A stretch of DNA of 13,459 bases from SZUA-430 sp034440175 (GTDB lineage: Bacteria > Pseudomonadota > Alphaproteobacteria > Micropepsales > Micropepsaceae), in assembly GCA_034440175.1 (NCBI GenBank), contig JAWXBO010000150.1, forward strand, positions 1-13,459, given 5' to 3'. Below, in pieces: positions 12,242 to 13,459 of this stretch; within the stretch, counting starts at the first letter, position 1; each line of letters begins with the position of its first letter. A program made the position numbers and the translations under genes. The notes beneath the pieces were generated by a model that was not told the origin of the DNA, did no database searches, and saw only the letters and a list, made by a program, of their open reading frames with translations.

Positions 12242-12736
12242 TCACGTCGCTGGCGGGCGGCGGTCCGCCTCTTCCTGCGCCTCGCGAATGAGGCCGTCGA
12301 TGAAGGCGCGGAACTCGTTGCTGAGCGAGATCGGGTTGGCGGCCCACCACGACTGAAAGCCCGGAAAGGTGACGGCCCATTTCAGCGTCTTCAGCTCCGC
12401 ATCGAACAGTTGCTTGTCCAGGGTGCCATTCTTGTATTGGTAGTAAAGCGTTTCGAAGATTCGGAAGTTGGCCAGCAGCATGTAGTCAGCGGACATGCGT
12501 TCGTCTTCGTCCAGCTCCTTTGAACCTGACATGGCGAGCCGCAGGATGCGCGCGACCTTTGGATCGCTGAGGATGAGATTGTTGATCGCGTTGAAGCTGT
12601 CGGTGATGGCGTGATGCGACGTCGCCTTCACGGCGCGCGTGTTCTGCCGGATCTGCAGTCCCACAAAGACCAGCGAGCCGAAGATGGCGGCCACGGCGAG
12701 GATCTGGCTGATGTAGTAGGCGGTTCCAAGAGTCAT
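12242..12736 (-). CDS. Small membrane-anchored protein, intact (paralogue 2)
   Basis: A 164-residue protein with one N-terminal membrane segment (YYISQILAVAAIFGSLVFVG, about residues 7-26). A mostly helical soluble part follows: LQIRQNTRAVKATSHHAITD, LSDPKVARILRLAMSG and the aromatic stretch FRIFETLYYQYKNGTLDKQL. It closes with FPGFQSWW and ISLSNEFRAFIDGLI. It belongs to an uncharacterised family of alphaproteobacterial-looking membrane-tethered proteins; no function is known to me. The ATG at 12736 has a CGGAG RBS 9-10 bp upstream; an upstream in-frame start at 12811 has no such support. It lies 101 bp downstream of paralogue 3, with which it may form a tandem pair, and converges on the PIG-L gene. 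Confidence 0.82.
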   Translation of the reverse strand: MTLGTAYYISQILAVAAIFGSLVFVGLQIRQNTRAVKATSHHAITDSFNAINNLILSDPKVARILRLAMSGSKELDEDERMSADYMLLANFRIFETLYYQYKNGTLDKQLFDAELKTLKWAVTFPGFQSWWAANPISLSNEFRAFIDGLIREAQEEADRRPPAT

Positions 12737-12837
12737 GATTTTGGTACTCCGCTTTGCGTTTTGACTTCCGGCGTCGGGGCCGCGTTGCCGTGCAACGCAC
12801 TCACATCCCACAGCACAACGTTGGTGGTGTCGCGCCG

Positions 12838-13389
12838 TCAGACCGGCTTGCCGGCAGCCGCGGCTTCGACCTCCGCCTTAGCTGCTTCCCAGGGCGGGAA
12901 GTGGGTCCATGCCGGAGGAAGTGAAGCTGATTGAGCCAACCGCTTGTTCAACGTGTCGCGCAACAGCGGCGAGAAGAAGAACTGCGACTCCAACCACCAT
13001 TCTGCCCCACCTGCGTGATGAGGACGCCGAGCATGTTGTGGACGAAGGTCAGGGCCTGCCCTTCATCGATCAAATTCTGCAATCGCATGTTCAGGACAGC
13101 GTCAACATTGACCGCCATCTCGACATTATAGGCGTGTATGCGCAGCTTTTGCTCCCTCGACAATCCGGTCCAGGTCTGAAGCGCAACGCTATACAGCACT
13201 GCGAAATCGGGATCGGTCCTGAATGTCCGGAAGTGATCAGAAAACGCGGACATCGCCGTCAGGTACAGGTCCGATCGCGCCACCCGTGACTGCTGGCGGA
13301 TCTGGACGAACACGCCAACCAATGATGCCAGGATCGCGATGACCGCAACGGTCTGTGAGATGTATTAATCCGTCCATAAGTAGATTCAT
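12838..13389 (-). pseudogene. Small membrane-anchored protein, frameshifted (paralogue 3)
   Basis: The body reads YISQTVAVIAILASLVGVFV, then IRQQSRVARSDLYLTAMSAF and so on to NMLGVLITQVG. At the CCCC run 13005-13008 the frame breaks; the next frame continues GAEWWLESQFFFSPLLRD and ends HFPPWEAAKAEVEAAAAGKPV with TGA at 12838, as expected for the family. Restoring one G (G4 to G5 on the minus strand) would rejoin them. At the 5' end a TAA (about 13365) directly precedes YISQ. An ATG at 13389 (MNLLMDGL) is in another frame, so a second one-base shift near 13362-13366 is needed. Without repair only a TTG-initiated frame (13322 to 12948) is open. Either two inactivating mutations or indel errors explain it. 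Confidence 0.7.
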
Positions 13390-13391
13390 CT

Positions 13392-13459
13392 TTAGGCGGC
13401 GTATTTGAGCGATGGCTTTTGAAAGAAAGAGATGATTTTCCGGCTGTCGTTTTGCAGAT
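13392..13459 (-). CDS. C-terminal stub of an unidentified frame running off the window
   Basis: On the minus strand an open frame enters from the right edge and ends KIISFFQKPSLKYAA at TAA (13394-13392), 3 bp before the presumed start of paralogue 3. Only about 21 codons are visible. The end has the flavour of a real protein tail, perhaps a transposase or membrane protein, but no family can be named. Confidence 0.25.
   Translation of the reverse strand, partial: LQNDSRKIISFFQKPSLKYAA

Overview
The window looks like about 13.5 kb of a moderately GC-rich alphaproteobacterial chromosome. Two cis-elements typical of that class support this: GTTC-N7-GTTC boxes, the alphaproteobacterial LexA/SOS operator form, and one GGAAC-N17-CGTT element, the EcfG general-stress sigma-factor promoter form. 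The gene content is catabolic and accessory: flavin monooxygenases, a P450, an acyl-CoA dehydrogenase, a MOSC protein and a PIG-L deacetylase. No tRNA, rRNA, CRISPR array or complete insertion sequence was seen.

Layout. 1-2481 (minus): a three-gene oxidative cluster in the order VOC/glyoxalase-fold protein, luciferase-like (LLM) flavin oxidoreductase, Baeyer-Villiger-type FAD monooxygenase. The last gene is split by an in-frame TAA. 2482-3209: gene-free DNA with a 37-bp motif, three 11-bp repeats, a LexA-type box with -35/-10 elements and a mobile-element-like inverted repeat. 3210-4162: an EcfG-type promoter and a DUF2188 gene, converging on a stand-alone CheB methylesterase-domain gene. 4377-5612 (plus): an acyl-CoA dehydrogenase. 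5622-5735: a second copy of the inverted-repeat element, between convergent genes. 5745-7175 (minus): a TerC-family membrane protein preceded by a small secreted protein with an intrinsic terminator. 7309-9476: a P450 and a MOSC protein, divergently transcribed. 9463-10484: decayed DNA holding a TPR-protein remnant, a second LexA-type promoter, a second copy of the 37-bp motif, and a broken membrane-anchored gene. 10665-11973 (plus): a SnoaL/NTF2-like protein and a PIG-L deacetylase. 12242-13389 (minus): one intact and one broken member of the same small membrane-anchored family. A stub of another frame lies at the right edge.

How the parts fit together. The VOC/LLM/BVMO cluster, the P450 and the acyl-CoA dehydrogenase could work on hydrophobic ketones, terpenoids or acyl chains, but no substrate can be read from the sequence. 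Decay is a theme: a nonsense codon in the monooxygenase, two frameshifted paralogues out of three in the small membrane family, and a TPR stub. The neighbouring long genes read cleanly, so pervasive sequencing error seems unlikely, although single-base indels in homopolymers remain possible artefacts.

The most unusual signal is a pair of intergenic loci about 7.2 kb apart, both facing the minus strand. Each has a LexA-type box inside a -35/N18/-10 promoter, then a 7-bp-stem hairpin of different sequence but similar size, then the 37-bp motif about 230-240 bp downstream. Neither leads directly into an obvious SOS gene. This could be an SOS-controlled leader or structured RNA, but it is a hypothesis from two examples.
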